Both the position numbers and the translations under genes were made by a program. From Clostridiales bacterium (GTDB lineage: Bacteria > Bacillota > Clostridia > Christensenellales > Aristaeellaceae): a stretch of DNA of 64,000 nt. The stretch is from positions 62,001 through 126,000 of the forward strand of contig SVHA01000002.1 in NCBI GenBank assembly GCA_015056085.1, written 5' to 3'. A model generated the notes under the pieces. It did no database searches, was not told the DNA's origin, and saw only the letters and a list, made by a program, of their open reading frames with translations. Below are positions 35,429-45,871 of this stretch, in pieces. Position 1 is the first letter of the stretch. The number at the start of each line of letters is the position of its first letter.

Positions 35429-37314
35429 TGCTGGGTTTCCTCTTTATCGTTGGTGGGATCAAGGTCAAGCCAGATGAACCGGGGACGATAGGTGAAGTTG
35501 TCCTGATAGGTGTTGTTGAAGGTGTTGATGTTGTAGGAAATCAGCAGCTTGTCGCCGTAGGACAGGTGGGGATAGGCCTTGGCCTGATAGGTCCAGCAGC
35601 CCTCTGTCTGCACCAGCGTGCTGTCCTCATTTTCCGGGGTGCAAAGCACAATCTGAGGCTCGTCGAAGGGTCCCCAGGGGGTGTCGCCCATGGCATACAT
35701 GATATTGCCGGACACGCTTTCGTCCATGTACACGGTGATGTACCGTCCCTTGTGCGGCCCCATAGTGACGGGCGAAACGCTGAATTCCTCGCTGACACCC
35801 TTGAGAGTGGGAATCTTGATGGCGTCGGAAATGTGTTCAGACCAGCCTTCGCCATCCCAGTAGGTCAGGGCGCTGAAGTCGGGAAAATCGCTTTCTTTGA
35901 TGCGGGCAACGGAGACTTCCTTGTTGGCGCTCCACTTGCCGTAAATGTAGATGTATCCGTCAGGCTCGGGGGCGCGGGCAGTTTCCGTCATGGCGGATAC
36001 CACATAGCCGAACATCACGTATTCGCTGCTGCCCTCGGGGGCGTGGCTCAGTTCAGGGATGGCTTCCTGGAACTTGTAGGCGGCAAAGTCGGGCATGCCG
36101 TCCACAATCGGAATCGTGACCAGATCCATCTCATGACCGTTGACAACAGGGGGCGTATAACAGAACAGATAGAGATTACTGCCCACCACCACGCCGTCGC
36201 CGAACCACTTGTAGCGCTGCACCAGGTTTTTGTCCTCTTCTTTGTTCAACAGCCTGGCGGACGTCGGGCAGGCGCCGTCCTTGCCCCAATAGAAGGCGAG
36301 GTTCTCTTTGTCCGGCACGCTGCCCTTGAGCATGGCGGCGCTGTGATTGGGCATATAGTAGGGCTCATAGGAAATCCTGTGGCCGTTTTCATCAGAGGAG
36401 CCTACCAGCGTATCGCTGAAGATGAAGAAGGTGCTGGTTTGCTCCGTGGCGCTGCCGAAGGCGTCGTTGCCGTCCAGTGAAATGCCGAAGATGCCGTCGG
36501 CGGCCAGCCAGGTGATTTCAGAGCAGTTCAGGCGCTCGAACAGGGCCGTCCACTCGTCAGCCTTGGTGACTTTCAGGGGCATTTTCGTGGGGTCGATGTT
36601 GCCGTCGGGGCGGAAGGTGAAGGTGCCCTGCATGGGGCGTACGCCCTGGGGCTCCTGGCCGTCCACGGACACAAACAGGCAGTCCTCGGTGGCGTGGGCG
36701 ACCACTTCCACGCCGAAGCCGTCGGCACGGATTTGGGTCAGGTCATAGTTGCTGGGATTGACTTTCTTGCCGCCGGGGGTGACGGCCTTGAGGTCAAAAA
36801 TGGCGCTGTCCGCCGTCACGGAGTCTTCCAGGCTGTCCAGAATGGATGCAGCCACTTCGGCGGATTCCTCGTACTGGGTGATTTTGTCATTCTCCACGGT
36901 GATAATGGGGTCGGTGTATTCAGCGGAGGAATCGGCGTCATACGCCAGGGCCCGCAGGCGGGTCATGTATTCCGCCTGATTGGCAAAGGAGAAGGTCAGA
37001 GTGATGACCTCGCACGCTTCGGCGCTGTCATCCACGGCGATCTCCAGCCAGTCTTCGCTGCCGGGCACGTTCAGGGTGTAGTTGTTCACCAGCCAGGCCT
37101 GCAGGTCATCGCCGTGTTTGGTCAGATAGTAGTAGGCGATCCGCTCGCCGCCCTCTGCATTCTGCTTGGGGATGATGGCATGAATGGCACGGGAGCCGGA
37201 GCCATCGCTATTGATGGTCAGGTCACTGCGATAGGTGACGCCCTGACAGGCGCACAGCAGCAGGGCGGCCAGCACCATGGCCGCAAGGAGCAGGACTTTC
37301 AGGGGCTTTCTCAT
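35425..37314 (-). CDS. DUF4185-like lipoprotein, copy 1 of tandem
   Basis: 629 aa. Signal peptide with an LLLCAC lipobox; N-terminal domain (TINSDGSGSRAIHAIIPKQ, about 30-250) and propeller (about 255-615; ADGIFGISLDGNDAFGSATEQTSTFFIFSDTLVG, YKWFGDGVVVGSNLYLFCY, FSVSPVTMGPHKGRYITVY, TPWGPFDEPQIVL). First gene of the lipoprotein trio, with AAAGGAGGA before the ATG. Upstream lies the terminator of the glycosyltransferase operon; no convincing separate promoter was seen, so expression may depend on read-through. Confidence 0.75.
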   Translation of the reverse strand: MRKPLKVLLLAAMVLAALLLCACQGVTYRSDLTINSDGSGSRAIHAIIPKQNAEGGERIAYYYLTKHGDDLQAWLVNNYTLNVPGSEDWLEIAVDDSAEACEVITLTFSFANQAEYMTRLRALAYDADSSAEYTDPIITVENDKITQYEESAEVAASILDSLEDSVTADSAIFDLKAVTPGGKKVNPSNYDLTQIRADGFGVEVVAHATEDCLFVSVDGQEPQGVRPMQGTFTFRPDGNIDPTKMPLKVTKADEWTALFERLNCSEITWLAADGIFGISLDGNDAFGSATEQTSTFFIFSDTLVGSSDENGHRISYEPYYMPNHSAAMLKGSVPDKENLAFYWGKDGACPTSARLLNKEEDKNLVQRYKWFGDGVVVGSNLYLFCYTPPVVNGHEMDLVTIPIVDGMPDFAAYKFQEAIPELSHAPEGSSEYVMFGYVVSAMTETARAPEPDGYIYIYGKWSANKEVSVARIKESDFPDFSALTYWDGEGWSEHISDAIKIPTLKGVSEEFSVSPVTMGPHKGRYITVYMDESVSGNIMYAMGDTPWGPFDEPQIVLCTPENEDSTLVQTEGCWTYQAKAYPHLSYGDKLLISYNINTFNNTYQDNFTYRPRFIWLDLDPTNDKEETQQ

Positions 37315-37350
37315 GGGGAATCCTCCTTTTTCTTTGGGGTTGACGAGGTA

Positions 37351-37391
37351 TCAAAACCGCCTGCCGGGAAAACCATGGCAGGCGGAAAAAA
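37351..37391 (-). terminator. Terminator after the ABC/glycosyltransferase operon
   Basis: CCGCCTGCC (37357-37365) pairs with GGCAGGCGG (37377-37385). In the minus direction it is followed by TTTTG, in the plus direction by AAAAAA. The T run is short, so termination may be partial and allow expression of the lipoprotein genes. Confidence 0.7.
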
Positions 37392-37395
37392 GCGC

Positions 37396-39540
37396 TTATT
37401 TGCGGGAGGTAAGTTTTTTCAGATACATTTTGACGGCGTGGGGCACGAACATGATGGCACTGCCGATTTTGAAGGTGGGCGTCTTATGAGTGGCGGACAC
37501 ACCCTTGTGATAGCCCCGCTTTTCGGCCTTCTCCAGCTGGGCGAGGAAGTCGCCGTCCCGGCCGGAAATGACCACGCTGCCGTGGGCCTTTTCCCGCAGG
37601 ACTTTGAGTTCGGCGTCCTGCTCCCGGATGCGCCACATCAGCGTCTCGCTGGGCGTGGCTGCCATGAAGGACAGGAGTTTCCTGTACTCGTGCTTCTCGT
37701 AGAAGTACTCTTCCGGATGCTGGTCCAGTTCAAACAGTTCCCGCAGCGGCCCCTGCAGGATGTCAAACACCTCTTCGTATCCTTCCATGGTGTGCATACT
37801 GCCCAGATTGTAGTAGTAGCGCACGAGGTTGGAGTTGATGAAGGTGCGGCGGTACAGGTCATAAATGCCCTGATCCTCAAAGAACTTTTTCAGCAGCACA
37901 ATGCCCTCATAGAAGGCACGGGGATCCTTGTCCTTGGTGTGCTCCAGAGATTGCTGATTGGCGTCTGGGTTGACGATGTACAGCGGCTCGGCAATGGGGG
38001 CAATCAGGGAAGCGGAGGCCAGCGCGGCATGGAGGAGGTAGAAGTCCTCGGAGCGGCTGAGTTTGGGGAAGCGCAGGTTGAGTTTCTCCAGCAGTTCCCG
38101 GCGGATGCACTTGCCGCTGGGGCCGCCATGGGTGATGCTCAGCAGGTGGTCGGCCACCTCCTGAGGGGCAAAGGCTTCCTTGTTGGGGAGCAGGTCCAGA
38201 CGCAGGGACGTGCGCAGGGCATGGTTGACGGCATAAGTCTGGGCGATGAGGTAATCAGCGCCGGTGCTCTTGGCGGTGAGGTAATACAGTTCCAGGGCGT
38301 TGGCGGGCAGTTCGTCATCAGCATCCAGAAAGGTGACGTATTCGCCCCGGGCGTTGTCCAGAGCCAGGTTGCGGGCAGCGCCGGCGCCGCCGTTGACAGG
38401 GGCAGCAATGCAGCGGAAACGGGGGTCTGCCGCCTCATACCGGCGCAGGATGGTCAGAGACCCATCGGGAGAGCAGTCATCCACGCACAGCACCTCAAAG
38501 TCCATCAGCGACTGGCGCTGCAGGGAGGCAAGGGCGTTGGTGAGGAAGGCTTCCGCCCGGTAGACGGGCATCACAACGCTGATTTTGGGCGTGTCAGACG
38601 GCTTGAAGCCGAAATCGGCAGGGGTGTTGACACGATTCTGATAGACCCGCTTGAACTTGGATTCCTCCAACTGGTCATCCACCACGCTGCGGCGGTGACG
38701 GCCGTCCTGGCAGAAGGGGGAGAGGAGGAAATAGTGCAGCCACAGTTCGCTGCAGCACACGTCAAAGTAATTCCAGGGCTTTTCAGCGGTGTAATGCACC
38801 ACAGCCGCCTGATGCACCAGTTCGTAGCGGTCATTCACCAGCGGCAGACCATAGAAGCGGGTCAGGTCGCTGATGGGGAAAAACCGCCAGGAGGTGGTCT
38901 GCATATTGTACAGGTAGGACAGGTACTTCACCTTTTCAGCAAAGACCACGTTCAGGGCGTCCTGGTCCATGTAGAAGTTGTTGCTGTTGGCCCTGTAATA
39001 CAGCAGATGCTGCGTCATGTCGTCTTCCCGGAGTTTTACCAGGTTGAGCAGCATGACGCCGGAATTGAAGTAGGCGGTGTGGTTGATGTCCAGCCGCTTG
39101 CGGAAATCACCGTGGAGCGTCATGCCGCGGTAGTCCTTTACCACGCCGGCATAGCAGCCCGTCAGGTCGGTGGAATACACCTCGGACAGGTCCTTCTGGA
39201 TGATGATATCGCCGTCCATGTACAACACACGATCCAGATCCGGCAGCAGGGAAGGCAGCTCGAACTTGAAGATGGCCGTGGGGGTCACGGCAAAGCCGGG
39301 CTTGCGCAGGTAGTCATACTTGCCGGTGTCGGGGACGTCCACAATGTGGATTTCCGCCGTGGGGGTCGCCATGCCCTTGAGGCGGGCCATGTTTTCCTCG
39401 CTCAGGCCGCTGGTGATGATGTAGACGCTGTAATGGGAGTCTTCATGCTTGTTGGCCAGCAGGGAGGTGATCGCCACGCCGGTGGGCATGGCATAGCCGT
39501 CGTCGCAGATAAAGGCAATGTTGATTTTCGTCTGTTGCAT
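37396..39540 (-). CDS. Bifunctional GT8-GT2 glycosyltransferase
   Basis: 714 aa. Residues about 1-290 are a GT8 domain (INIAFICDDGYAMPTGVAITSLL, the DxD-type YMDGDIII, YFNSGVMLLNL, VVHYTAEKPWNY). Residues about 315-560 are a GT2 domain (KISVVMPVYRAEAFLTNALASL, VLCVDDCSPDGS, NGGAGAARNLALD, TFLDADDEL). The C-terminal part is helical. The two domains probably add two successive sugars to the polymer exported by the TagGH-like transporter encoded upstream in the same operon. Donor sugars cannot be read from the sequence. Confidence 0.9.
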   Translation of the reverse strand: MQQTKINIAFICDDGYAMPTGVAITSLLANKHEDSHYSVYIITSGLSEENMARLKGMATPTAEIHIVDVPDTGKYDYLRKPGFAVTPTAIFKFELPSLLPDLDRVLYMDGDIIIQKDLSEVYSTDLTGCYAGVVKDYRGMTLHGDFRKRLDINHTAYFNSGVMLLNLVKLREDDMTQHLLYYRANSNNFYMDQDALNVVFAEKVKYLSYLYNMQTTSWRFFPISDLTRFYGLPLVNDRYELVHQAAVVHYTAEKPWNYFDVCCSELWLHYFLLSPFCQDGRHRRSVVDDQLEESKFKRVYQNRVNTPADFGFKPSDTPKISVVMPVYRAEAFLTNALASLQRQSLMDFEVLCVDDCSPDGSLTILRRYEAADPRFRCIAAPVNGGAGAARNLALDNARGEYVTFLDADDELPANALELYYLTAKSTGADYLIAQTYAVNHALRTSLRLDLLPNKEAFAPQEVADHLLSITHGGPSGKCIRRELLEKLNLRFPKLSRSEDFYLLHAALASASLIAPIAEPLYIVNPDANQQSLEHTKDKDPRAFYEGIVLLKKFFEDQGIYDLYRRTFINSNLVRYYYNLGSMHTMEGYEEVFDILQGPLRELFELDQHPEEYFYEKHEYRKLLSFMAATPSETLMWRIREQDAELKVLREKAHGSVVISGRDGDFLAQLEKAEKRGYHKGVSATHKTPTFKIGSAIMFVPHAVKMYLKKLTSRK

Positions 39541-39586
39541 GGTGATTCAATCGTCCTCTCGGAAGTATTCGTGAGGGGCGGGAACG

Positions 39587-40861
39587 TCAGTCTCGGCGGA
39601 AGATGTCGCGGGTGTAGACCTTGTCAATAACGTCATCCAGGATGGCGTCGTAGCGGTTGGCAACGATGGCGTCGCTTTGGGCCTTGAAGGCAGCCATGTC
39701 GTTGACGATTCTGCTGCCGAAGAAGGTGGTGCCGTCCTCCAGCGTGGGCTCGTAGACGATCACCTGGGCGCCCTTGGCCTTGATGCGCTTCATCACGCCC
39801 TGAATGGCGCTCTGGCGGAAGTTGTCGCTGTTGCTCTTCATCGTCAGGCGATAAATGCCGATGGTGCAGGGCTTTTCGATGGCGGCGGAGTAATCGTTGT
39901 CCTCGCCGTAATTGTAGTACCCGGCGAGTTTCAGCACCTGGTCGGCGATGAAATCCTTGCGGGTGCGGTTGGATTCCACAATGGCGCCGATGAGGTTTTC
40001 AGGGACGTCCGCATAATTGGCCAGCAGCTGCTTGGTGTCCTTTGGCAGGCAGTATCCGCCGTAGCCGAAGGAGGGATTGTTGTAATGCAGGCCGATGCGG
40101 GGGTCAAGGCCCACGCCTTCGATGATGGACTGGGTGTCGAGCCCCTTGCACTCGGCGTAGGTGTCCAGTTCGTTGAAGAAACTCACCCGCAGCGCCAGAT
40201 AAGTGTTGGCGAAGAGTTTGACGGCCTCGGCCTCGGTGAAGCCCATGCACAGCGTCTGCACGTCCTCCTTCAGGGAGGCTTCCTCCAGCAGGGAGGCAAA
40301 CAGTTTGGCGGCACGGGTCAGACGCTCGTCTTCGGGGTCGATGCCCACGATGATGCGGCTGGGGTAGAGGTTGTCGTACAGCGCCTTGGATTCACGCAGG
40401 AATTCCGGGCTGAACATGATGTTCCGGCTGCCGGTCTTTTCCCGGATTTTCCGGGTGTAACCCACGGGAATGGTGGACTTGATGACCATGATGGCGTCGG
40501 GATTGACCCGCATCACCAGATCAATGACGTTTTCCACGGCAGAGGTGTCAAAATAATTCTGACGGCTGTCGTAGTTGGTGGGGGCAGCGATGATGACAAA
40601 ATCCGCATCCCGGTAGGCGGCCTCGCCGTCCAGGGTGGCGGTCAGATTGAGTTGCTTGGTGGCGAAGAACTCCTCGATGCAGTCGTCCTGAATGGGGGAG
40701 ACCCGGCGGTTGATCATCTCCACCTTTTCGGGGATGATATCCACCGCAGTGACCGGGTGGCGCTGGGAAAGCAGCACCGCCAGAGACAGGCCCACATAGC
40801 CCGTGCCCGCCACAGCGATTTTCACGTTTTCAGGGGAAAGATGCTCCTGATTGAAATTCAC
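39587..40861 (-). CDS. ugd: UDP-glucose 6-dehydrogenase
   Basis: 424 aa. Oxidises UDP-glucose to UDP-glucuronate with two NAD+. The NAD-binding motif [13 protein letters not shown] begins at residue 19, and the catalytic cysteine motif [12 protein letters not shown] is intact. [17 protein letters not shown] and [11 protein letters not shown] are also typical. The start is GTG at 40861, eight bases after GGAG. It supplies UDP-glucuronate, which suggests that the polymer made by this operon contains uronic acid (inference). A closely related UDP-ManNAc or UDP-N-acetyl dehydrogenase activity cannot be excluded. Confidence 0.9.
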   Translation of the reverse strand: MNFNQEHLSPENVKIAVAGTGYVGLSLAVLLSQRHPVTAVDIIPEKVEMINRRVSPIQDDCIEEFFATKQLNLTATLDGEAAYRDADFVIIAAPTNYDSRQNYFDTSAVENVIDLVMRVNPDAIMVIKSTIPVGYTRKIREKTGSRNIMFSPEFLRESKALYDNLYPSRIIVGIDPEDERLTRAAKLFASLLEEASLKEDVQTLCMGFTEAEAVKLFANTYLALRVSFFNELDTYAECKGLDTQSIIEGVGLDPRIGLHYNNPSFGYGGYCLPKDTKQLLANYADVPENLIGAIVESNRTRKDFIADQVLKLAGYYNYGEDNDYSAAIEKPCTIGIYRLTMKSNSDNFRQSAIQGVMKRIKAKGAQVIVYEPTLEDGTTFFGSRIVNDMAAFKAQSDAIVANRYDAILDDVIDKVYTRDIFRRD

Positions 40862-40896
40862 ATCCAGTCTCCTCTCTGTTGTAGGGATGGCGCCGG

Positions 40897-43197
40897 TTAT
40901 TTCCGGCGGGTGAGCACGGAGAACACTTTTTTCACCGTGTCCGTCAGCCCGTAGGTTTTCAGGTAAGTCACGCCCTGACGCATCCGCTGGGACAGCGCCG
41001 CCAGAGGGCTCTTTTTGCCGGTGTACAGGGGATTGTCCAGAATGCCCCGCTGCAGATGATCCAGCAGCGTGGTCATCATGATCCTTCGGGGGTCGTTTTC
41101 CGCAAGGGGGTTTGCGGGCACTTCAGCGGCGGTGAAAATGCTGCGCCACTGGGCTTCCATGTCCACGGTGCAACTTGTTTCCACGTTCTTGCGGGCAAGG
41201 CAGCCTGTTTCTTTGCGGAGGCTTTCGTCCTTCAGCAGGCGGATGACCTGCCGGGCGGCTTCTTCCACGTCGTTTTGCGGCACGGAGATGCTACCCTGTC
41301 CGCTTTCCAGGATGGTCAGGTAGGGCATATCATACACCACGCAGGGCAGCCCATGGGACTGGGCTTCCGCCAGAATCAGCGGATATCCCTCGTAGGAGGA
41401 CGTACACAGGAACAGGTCTGCATCCCTGTAGAAGGGCTCCACATCCTGCTGGAATCCGCAGAATTCGATGCAGTTTGTGAGGCCCAGCACCTCCGTGCGG
41501 CGGCGGCAGTATTTTTCCAGATAAGCCTCGCCGCTGCCCACAATGCGAAGCCGGGCGTCGGGGCACTGCTTATGTACCTTCGCCATGATTTCGATGGCCT
41601 GATCCGGATTCTTCTCCACGGAAATGCGGCTCAGCCACAGGATGGTCTGGCCGTCCAGAGGACTCTGCGGCAGGCTGGTGCAATCAAAGGTGAGGGGATT
41701 TTTCACCAGGAAAACACGGGGGTTGAAATGTCGCCAGTAGGCTTCGTCTGCCCGGGACAGGGTGATGACGCCGTCTGCCAGGGCATAGACCGGCGGCATG
41801 GCGCACAGCAGTTTTTTGCGGTGGGTGGTGTGCAGGGGCATGCTGAACACGTTGTGGGTGTGCATCATGAACTGGGCCCCGGCGGAGCGCACTGCCAGCA
41901 GGTCCCACATCACAGCAGGGGAGACCCACGCCTGATGGATAAACAGGTCCAGCTGATATTCCGCCGTCTTCTGCTGCAGCAGCCGGATGCGCTGGGCGGC
42001 TGTTTCCCTGGCGAATTCCGGCACAATCACCCGGGTGACGCCATCGGGCAGGGGGTAATCCTGAGGTGTGGCAGGTTGCTCGGTGAACAGCACCACTTCG
42101 TATCCCATGCGGCGCCATAGTTCGCACAGCATGGCAGCCACCCGCTGGGCGCCGCCGTTGCGGATGGAATGATACAGCGTGCCGATGCGGCGGATGGGCC
42201 GGGGAGCATCAGTGGGCGATTTCATGCCCGTCAAAAGCCGGGCAAGATCGTCTTCCGTGTCTGAGAAGGCTTCCGACAGGCGGCAGATCACTCGTTCAGC
42301 GCCCCAATAGCGGCACATTTCCTCATAGGCGTAGGGAAAATCCTCCCGGGAGGCGCACTTGGTCACCTGCATGAAGGAATCAGTGAACAGCTGCCTGTCC
42401 ACGCAGGCGAGGCTGTCCTGATGGGCCTCCAGCGTGCCCTGAGACACGAGGAACTCCCGGATGCCCTGCACCACCAGCGCTTGCTGGCAATAGCGCAGGA
42501 TGCTTCCGCGGGTGAGGTGATTCTGCCCGGTCACGCCCCGGCCGAAGCCATAGACATAATAGGGCGTTTCAATGGCACGATAACTCCTGGCGAAGTAGGC
42601 CAGAAGATAGAAAGCGAACAGGTCCTGGGCCTTTGAAAAGGCGCCGTCAGGGAACAGGGAGAAGGCCTTGCGGCACAAATCCCGGCGATAGATCTTGTTC
42701 CAGAGCTGGAAGTGGAAGCGCTTTTTCACAAAGCAGGCATCCAGAATGGACTCCTTTCCCCAGGGTTTGAGGCAGGGGAGGAGCATCTTTTCCAGCCGGG
42801 CGGCCCGCTGGGGATCCACCTCCGGGGCGGCTTCCACCCGGGTGCCGAAGTGGAGCATATCCACGCCGGTTTCGTCCATCAGGCGAGAGAGGTCCTCGCA
42901 GGCACGGGGGGCAAGTCGGTCGTCGCCGTCTACAAAGAGGATATACTCGCCCTTTGCCAGAAGCGCACCGTCCTTGCGGGCCTGAGCGGCTGTTTTGTTT
43001 TCAGGATAGAACACGGGCACGATCCGGCTGTCCTTTGCGGCGTATTGCCGGAGGATATCAGCGGAAGCGTCCGCGGAAAAATCGTCGATGCAGATGATCT
43101 CGATGTCCTGCAATGTCTGGGCAATCAGGCTGTCCAGACAGGCGGGCAGATACGCCGCCACATTGCAGATGGGTACGATGATGGATACCTTCGGCAT
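40897..43197 (-). CDS. Bifunctional GT2-GT4 glycosyltransferase
   Basis: 766 aa. An N-terminal GT2 domain ([45 protein letters not shown], about 1-240) is joined to a C-terminal GT4 domain (about 340-700: [96 protein letters not shown]). As in the GT8-GT2 gene of the same operon, two transferases are fused, so the order of sugar addition may be fixed by the fusion. Confidence 0.9.
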   Translation of the reverse strand: MPKVSIIVPICNVAAYLPACLDSLIAQTLQDIEIICIDDFSADASADILRQYAAKDSRIVPVFYPENKTAAQARKDGALLAKGEYILFVDGDDRLAPRACEDLSRLMDETGVDMLHFGTRVEAAPEVDPQRAARLEKMLLPCLKPWGKESILDACFVKKRFHFQLWNKIYRRDLCRKAFSLFPDGAFSKAQDLFAFYLLAYFARSYRAIETPYYVYGFGRGVTGQNHLTRGSILRYCQQALVVQGIREFLVSQGTLEAHQDSLACVDRQLFTDSFMQVTKCASREDFPYAYEEMCRYWGAERVICRLSEAFSDTEDDLARLLTGMKSPTDAPRPIRRIGTLYHSIRNGGAQRVAAMLCELWRRMGYEVVLFTEQPATPQDYPLPDGVTRVIVPEFARETAAQRIRLLQQKTAEYQLDLFIHQAWVSPAVMWDLLAVRSAGAQFMMHTHNVFSMPLHTTHRKKLLCAMPPVYALADGVITLSRADEAYWRHFNPRVFLVKNPLTFDCTSLPQSPLDGQTILWLSRISVEKNPDQAIEIMAKVHKQCPDARLRIVGSGEAYLEKYCRRRTEVLGLTNCIEFCGFQQDVEPFYRDADLFLCTSSYEGYPLILAEAQSHGLPCVVYDMPYLTILESGQGSISVPQNDVEEAARQVIRLLKDESLRKETGCLARKNVETSCTVDMEAQWRSIFTAAEVPANPLAENDPRRIMMTTLLDHLQRGILDNPLYTGKKSPLAALSQRMRQGVTYLKTYGLTDTVKKVFSVLTRRK

Positions 43198-43237
43198 ACA
43201 CGCCCTCCCTTCTTCGTTTCGGGGAACCTGACGCCGG

Positions 43238-44176
43238 TCAGTGACGGGATTCGGTTTTTTTGTATCCTTCGCTCATCTTGCCCAGGCAGCGATAGCGATG
43301 CGGCAAAATCCGCTTGAGGAAGCCCTTTGTCAATCCCCGGAAGATGGCCAGGTGCATGGCCCGGCGCTCCTTGGGGCTCAGGTCGCTCAGCAGCGCACGG
43401 ATGCCGCAGGTGGAGACCTTTTCGCCACACATCACGGCGTATTCCGCCATATGCCGGGCGAAGCGGTTGCGGGCCGGGGGCAGGGTGCGCAGCACGTTGT
43501 GATACTTCTCTTCCAGCATCCGGAAGGCCATCAGGCCTGCTTTGGGATTCATGGAGAGGCTGTCGGGCTGAATGCGGGTGTCCACCATGACCTCGTTCTG
43601 GAAGCGGATGCAGTACCTGTGGCTTAGGCGCAGCACCAGATCCCAGTCCTGCATCCGGGGGAAGTTTTCGTTAAAGGGAACACGCTCGAAACATTCCTTG
43701 CGGCCCAGCATGGTCTGGGTGCTGATGAGGTTCTTCTTCAGCAGCACGTCCTGGGTCACAGGCAAGTGGGGATTGCAGATTTCGGTGGTGGGGAAGGCAA
43801 AACTGCGGCCACTCTGGGTGTCCACCCGGTTGAAGGCGCAGAAAACAATGTCGGCGTTCTCCTTGAGCAGATACTTCATCTGCTTGTGCAGTTTGCCGGG
43901 ATACCACACGTCGTCGCTGTCCTGGAAGGCGATATACTCGCCCTTTGCGGCCTGGATGCCCACGTTGCGGGCATGGCAGGCGCCGCTGTTTTTTTCAAGG
44001 CAGATCAGGCGGATGCGGTCATCCTCCATGCTGTTGATAATATTGACGGTATCATCCGTGGAGCCATCGTCCACGATGATGACTTCCAGTTCTTCCTTTT
44101 CCTGAACAAGGACGCTTTCCACCGCCTGGCGGATCAGCCCCGCACGGTTGTAAGTGGGGATCACCACGCTGATCAT
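43238..44176 (-). CDS. GT2-family glycosyltransferase
   Basis: 312 aa, GT-A fold: ISVVIPTYNRAGLIRQAVESVL, VIIVDDGSTDDT, NSGACHARNVGIQAAKGEYIAFQDSDD (with QDSDD as DxD motif). The C-terminal part is basic. It sits between the ABC exporter ATPase gene and the GT2-GT4 fusion in the same direction, with gaps of 40-45 bases, so one operon. Confidence 0.92.
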   Translation of the reverse strand: MISVVIPTYNRAGLIRQAVESVLVQEKEELEVIIVDDGSTDDTVNIINSMEDDRIRLICLEKNSGACHARNVGIQAAKGEYIAFQDSDDVWYPGKLHKQMKYLLKENADIVFCAFNRVDTQSGRSFAFPTTEICNPHLPVTQDVLLKKNLISTQTMLGRKECFERVPFNENFPRMQDWDLVLRLSHRYCIRFQNEVMVDTRIQPDSLSMNPKAGLMAFRMLEEKYHNVLRTLPPARNRFARHMAEYAVMCGEKVSTCGIRALLSDLSPKERRAMHLAIFRGLTKGFLKRILPHRYRCLGKMSEGYKKTESRH

Positions 44177-44221
44177 TGCTTGCTCTCTCCCTTTTCTCGC
44201 TTTGGTAGGAAATATCAGGTG

Positions 44222-44965
44222 TCAGACCTTGGTGCTCTCCTCGTAGGCGTCGCAGACTTCCTCGGAGGTGCCAATCATCTTCACATGGCCGCCGTCCAGC
44301 CACATGGCGTGGGTGCACAGCTTCCTGACGGAATTGGGTTGATGGGAAACGTACAGAAGGGTGGTGCTGCCGGTGGAAAGCATATCCTGCATCCGCTGCT
44401 CGCACTTGGTGCGGAAGGCACGGTCGCCGGTGGAAAGCACTTCGTCGGCGATGAGAATGTCCGGGGTGGAGCAGGTGGCGATCGCGAAGCCCAGGCGGGC
44501 CTTCATGCCGGAAGAGTAGTTCTTGATGGGTACATCCAGGAATTCTTCCAGCTCGGCAAAAGCGACGATCTCATCGAACTTTTCGGTGATTTCCTTCTTG
44601 CTCATGCCCAGAATCAGGCCGTTCATGTAGATGTTCTCCCGGCCCGTCAGCTCTGAGTCAAAGCCGGCGCCCAGCTCCAGCAGGGGGGCGATGGAGCCGT
44701 GCACTTCCACGCTGCCGGTGTAGGGAGCGAGGATGCCGGTGATGAGTTTGAGCATGGTGGATTTGCCGGAACCATTACGGCCCACAAAGCCCCAGCTTTC
44801 ACCGGCGTTGATGGTGAGGTTGATGTCCTTGAGGGCGAAAAACTCCTGGAAAAGCAGTTCATGGCGCAGCAGACGCTTGAGGTAGGAAGAAAGGCTGTTC
44901 TGCTGCTGCTTGGCCAGGTTGAAGCGCACGGAGGCGTCTTTCACAATGATAATCGGTTCACTCAT
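44222..44965 (-). CDS. ABC-type polysaccharide/polyol-phosphate exporter ATPase (TagH/Wzt-like)
   Basis: 247 aa nucleotide-binding subunit: Walker A GRNGSGKST, the family-specific short Q-loop region IAPLLELGAGFDSELTGRENIY, signature NYSSGMKARLGFA, Walker B ILIADEVLSTGD and H-loop YVSHQPNSV. The GFDSELTGRENIY motif is typical of ATPases that export teichoic acid or O-antigen. There is no C-terminal carbohydrate-binding domain, so export is probably not coupled to terminal-sugar recognition. The gene is 12 bases from the permease gene. Confidence 0.93.
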   Translation of the reverse strand: MSEPIIIVKDASVRFNLAKQQQNSLSSYLKRLLRHELLFQEFFALKDINLTINAGESWGFVGRNGSGKSTMLKLITGILAPYTGSVEVHGSIAPLLELGAGFDSELTGRENIYMNGLILGMSKKEITEKFDEIVAFAELEEFLDVPIKNYSSGMKARLGFAIATCSTPDILIADEVLSTGDRAFRTKCEQRMQDMLSTGSTTLLYVSHQPNSVRKLCTHAMWLDGGHVKMIGTSEEVCDAYEESTKV

Positions 44966-44977
44966 GGCAGGCGCTCC

Positions 44978-45817
44978 TTACACGTAGAGAATCAGTTTCT
45001 TGTTGCACTTATGATAGGCCAGGATGCCCAGACCCAGGAAGACCAGCGCGAAGATGCTGCCCTGGAGAATCAGGTCGCCGGTGGGCCAGGTGTTGCCCAG
45101 GAAAATCAGGCGGCCCTGCTGGATATACACATAAGCGGGGTTGCAGGTCTTGATGATGTTCTGCAGGAAGTCCGGCAGGTTTTCCAGGGGATAGAACAGG
45201 GGCGTGAGGTACATCCAAGCAGTGGTGAAAACGGTGTAAATCTGGCCCACGTCCCGGGCGAAGGTGTTCAACTGGCTCAGCAGCAGGCCAAGACCGTAGG
45301 AGAACACGAACAGTTGCAGCATCACCAGCGGGAAGGCGATGGCGTGGATGGTCACGGGAGTGTTGGTCAGAAGAAGCACGATGATAAAGGCAATCAGGGA
45401 GAAGAGATAATTCACCACGGAACTGAGGAACGTGGCGGTGGGGAAGATGTAGTAGGGGATCTTGGTCTTGCGCATCAGGGCGCCGTTGCCGATGATGGAG
45501 CGGGAGGTACTGTTGGTGGAATCGGTGATGAAAGAGAAGATGGTGCGGCCCACAAACAGATAGACGGGGTAGTTCTCGATGTTATTGCGGAACATATGGG
45601 AGAACACCATGTTCATAATCAGCATGACCAGCAGGGGATTCAAAACGCACCACACATATCCCAGAATGCTGCGGCGATGCTTCTTTTTCAGTTCACGGGA
45701 CACCAGATTCCCCAGCAGGGAAAGATACTGAAAAGGCGTTTTTCTGACTTGAAGGGTGGATGAAGTGTTGGTCAAGGGAGAAATCCTCGCTTTCTTGCCG
45801 GAAGATATAGACGGCAA
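44978..45817 (-). CDS. ABC-2 type polysaccharide export permease (TagG/Wzm-like)
   Basis: Up to 279 aa with six transmembrane segments: SRELKKKHRRSILGYVWCVLNPLLVMLIMNMVFSHM, then YPVYLFVGRTIFSF, LLRKTKIPYYIFP-like MRKTKIPYYIFP and PLFYPLENLP, as in TagG. ATG 45817 has no clear ribosome-binding site; a TTG at 45772 preceded by GAGG is an alternative that removes 15 residues. It forms the export channel with the ATPase gene 12 bases downstream and is the first gene of the - strand operon. Confidence 0.88.
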   Translation of the reverse strand: MPSISSGKKARISPLTNTSSTLQVRKTPFQYLSLLGNLVSRELKKKHRRSILGYVWCVLNPLLVMLIMNMVFSHMFRNNIENYPVYLFVGRTIFSFITDSTNSTSRSIIGNGALMRKTKIPYYIFPTATFLSSVVNYLFSLIAFIIVLLLTNTPVTIHAIAFPLVMLQLFVFSYGLGLLLSQLNTFARDVGQIYTVFTTAWMYLTPLFYPLENLPDFLQNIIKTCNPAYVYIQQGRLIFLGNTWPTGDLILQGSIFALVFLGLGILAYHKCNKKLILYV

Positions 45818-45871
45818 TCAGTCATTCAAGGGGTGATCAATGCCCTTTGGGAGCGGAAAAGCGGAGTTTCC

